A stretch of DNA of 6,173 nucleotides from positions 1-6,173 of the forward strand of contig JALSHQ010000036.1 in NCBI GenBank assembly GCA_026982145.1, given 5' to 3'. The notes beneath the pieces are model-generated. The model had not been told where the DNA came from. It saw only the letters and a program-made list of their open reading frames with translations, and made no database searches. Source of the DNA: Gammaproteobacteria bacterium (lineage in GTDB: Bacteria > Pseudomonadota > Gammaproteobacteria > SZUA-140). A program made the position numbers and the translations under genes. The stretch's first letter is position 1. Every line of letters starts with the position of its first letter. Below are positions 4,674 through 6,173 of this stretch, piece after piece.

Positions 4674-6173
4674 CTAAGGGATGTTGCTAAAAGCCCCTGC
4701 ATCATAGCCCGTTCCTTGTGGGCGAGCAGTGCCGTCGATATCGGTCAGTGTCGTAATGCCAAGGTCGTTACTGAGATCAATAAACAGTGGTTGGCTCGAC
4801 ATAAAGCTGCCCGGAACACTGTCAATCAGTGCCGAACCCGCACCCAGTCTAAAGTTATAAATATTTTCAGCAGTAAACCCAGCGGTAACGCCTTCCGCAC
4901 TATTTTGAGAGAAGGTAGAGAATGCTGTTTGAAAAGCGGCTAGGCCATTATGCACGTTGGCTGTGCTGCCGCCGCTGGCGAAGTCCCCCGCTGTATCTGT
5001 GTAGAAAAGATAATCCAGCGTATTGATCACTGAGGTCGAAGATTGCAGGCGCGTTTGATACTCGGAGGCACCATCAATGATATTAGCTGCGATGTAGCGG
5101 TCTAGCGCTGCTCCTGTGCCGTAATGGTAAATGCCTCGTTTGCTATCTGAGAAGGTATTAAAATAGGCGTAGCGTGAGCCCCCGCCTCCGCCCATGTTTA
5201 AACCATCCGCTGTTGGCGAGAAAAAAGAGAGGTTGCCGATGATGTAGACCCGCCCCCCGATATTGCTTGCACCATAGTTGATGCCGCCTGTATCCCACGA
5301 ACGGTTATTGATAAAGTAAACGTAGTTCTGTTGAACACCCTCGTCATTTACATAATAATTTTGTGCGTTACCACCGCTGTTGCCATAGGCCACTCGGCGA
5401 ATGTCCCAACAGTCGGATTCACTCACCACCACGCGATTGAAATCTTTTATATCAATGCAGTTCTCACCCTCGCTATGAGCCACCATGCGACCGACATAGA
5501 CATCAGAGGTCGTGTTGTTGTTGGTTAACTGCACACAGTCACCCGCATTTTCATCACAGCGAATATCAAGTAACCAGAAGCCAGATTGGTTGGAGCCGAC
5601 AAAACCGTGCACATCCCGCTCAACAGAGAGGCCGTCGGCTTCCACAACCCCCGTATCGTGGCTGTATACATTGAAGACCAGCAGGTTATTCCCGCCCGTT
5701 GCCAGGCCTACACTGCTACCGGTGGTGGCTGGGTTGTTTTTGATCTCCATGTGGCGCAGTACGATGTTGTCTTGAGGATTGTCCATATGGCGCGGCATGG
5801 CACCGTCGAAGACGATGCCACTTAACCTGTAATTGCCCCCGGTAATACGGAGCTGCTCAGATGTCCGGTTGGGGTTTCTGATGATACGTGGCTTGTTGGG
5901 GCCTTTTTCATCCCCCACCAGCCAGCTGGGGTTAGCGGGGGTGCCGTTAAAATTGATTCGGTGCCAGCCGCTGTTTCGCAGCGGATAAGGTTGTGTTGAT
6001 GGCGCTAACACCATCTTTCCACCGGCAGTGATCACGGCATCATGAGGGATCGTACAGCGGGGTACATCAGGGTAGCCCATATCGTTACTGTTACTGCATG
6101 AGGGGTGGTCGGAGTCGATGTAATAGTAGCCCGTGACCTCGGCGCTTGGCCACGCACCAGGGTCGGCAGGCGG
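4674..6173 (-). CDS. Secreted right-handed beta-helix protein, polysaccharide lyase-like (5'-partial)
   Basis: The frame is open to the right edge. The ATG at 6080 is internal, because 31 further in-frame codons upstream read as ordinary protein (including 'GYYYIDSDHPSCSNSND'), so about 499 residues are visible. From that ATG, 'GYPDVPRCTIP' (2-12) and a 'GTPANPSWLVGDE' segment (46-58) form a lyase-like entry. Short repeated beta strands with Asn/Gly turns follow, for example 'NIVLRHMEIKNN' (105-116), 'GFWLLDIRCDENAGDCVQL' (167-185), 'GENCIDIKDFNRVVVSESDCWDI' in two parts (205-214; 215-227) and 'GRVYIIGNLSF' (276-286). The end, 'DIDGTARPQGTGYDAGAF' (447-464), is a common C-terminal signature of such beta-helix proteins. 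Several cysteines (C9, C175, C182, C208, C224) suggest disulfides in an exported protein. The enzyme class and substrate (pectin, alginate or other uronate polymers) cannot be assigned. The gene converges on the T2SS-TRAP run. Confidence 0.88.
   Translation of the reverse strand, partial: PPADPGAWPSAEVTGYYYIDSDHPSCSNSNDMGYPDVPRCTIPHDAVITAGGKMVLAPSTQPYPLRNSGWHRINFNGTPANPSWLVGDEKGPNKPRIIRNPNRTSEQLRITGGNYRLSGIVFDGAMPRHMDNPQDNIVLRHMEIKNNPATTGSSVGLATGGNNLLVFNVYSHDTGVVEADGLSVERDVHGFVGSNQSGFWLLDIRCDENAGDCVQLTNNNTTSDVYVGRMVAHSEGENCIDIKDFNRVVVSESDCWDIRRVAYGNSGGNAQNYYVNDEGVQQNYVYFINNRSWDTGGINYGASNIGGRVYIIGNLSFFSPTADGLNMGGGGGSRYAYFNTFSDSKRGIYHYGTGAALDRYIAANIIDGASEYQTRLQSSTSVINTLDYLFYTDTAGDFASGGSTANVHNGLAAFQTAFSTFSQNSAEGVTAGFTAENIYNFRLGAGSALIDSVPGSFMSSQPLFIDLSNDLGITTLTDIDGTARPQGTGYDAGAFSNIP

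Noticed and set aside
6078..6080. ATG at 6080 (- strand) as the true start of the beta-helix gene
   Set aside because: The upstream in-frame codons to 6173 contain no stop and read as plausible protein, there is no signal peptide after this ATG, and no Shine-Dalgarno precedes it.

Overview
The window looks like chromosomal DNA of a free-living, probably marine or aquatic gammaproteobacterium. It carries the end of a type II secretion (T2SS, general secretory pathway) locus in the order gspL-gspM-gspN, a TRAP-type solute transporter, moderate GC content and tight gene packing. The genus cannot be named from the sequence.

Bases 1-4555 read entirely on the + strand as one compact run of seven genes. 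They are gspL (5' end outside the window), gspM, gspN, a TRAP small permease (dctQ/fcbT2 type), a TRAP large permease (dctM/fcbT3 type), a 69-residue cysteine-rich protein with the GDCCxxC motif, and an 86-residue predicted two-helix membrane protein. Every junction is a 1-4 base overlap or a gap of at most 5 bases (ATGA, ATGA, 5-nt gap, TGATG, TAGTG, 1-nt gap). Co-transcription and translational coupling are therefore likely. The run ends in a long imperfect hairpin (about 4530-4578) followed by six T's (4579-4584). The stop codon of the last gene lies in the loop of this hairpin.

Bases 4585-4673 are a short convergent intergenic spacer. It holds a GC-rich hairpin followed by a U-tract when read on the - strand, which is the likely terminator of the opposite gene. 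It also holds a second, perfect 8-bp inverted repeat just beyond that gene's stop codon.

Bases 4674-6173 are one - strand gene, open through the right edge of the window. It encodes the C-terminal ~499 residues of a right-handed parallel beta-helix protein of the secreted polysaccharide lyase-like kind. Its N terminus, and any signal peptide, lie outside the window.

Functionally, GspL and GspM form the inner-membrane platform that anchors the GspE ATPase and pseudopilus assembly, and GspN is an accessory. The beta-helix protein is a plausible T2SS cargo, but only by type and proximity. The TRAP permeases form a sodium-driven carboxylate importer of the FcbT/TakP class, and its periplasmic binding protein is not in the window. 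The most unusual points are the fusion of a T2SS gene set to a TRAP transporter without any gap, and the Cys-rich GDCCxxC protein coupled to the transporter. No mobile element, CRISPR array, tRNA or rRNA was seen.
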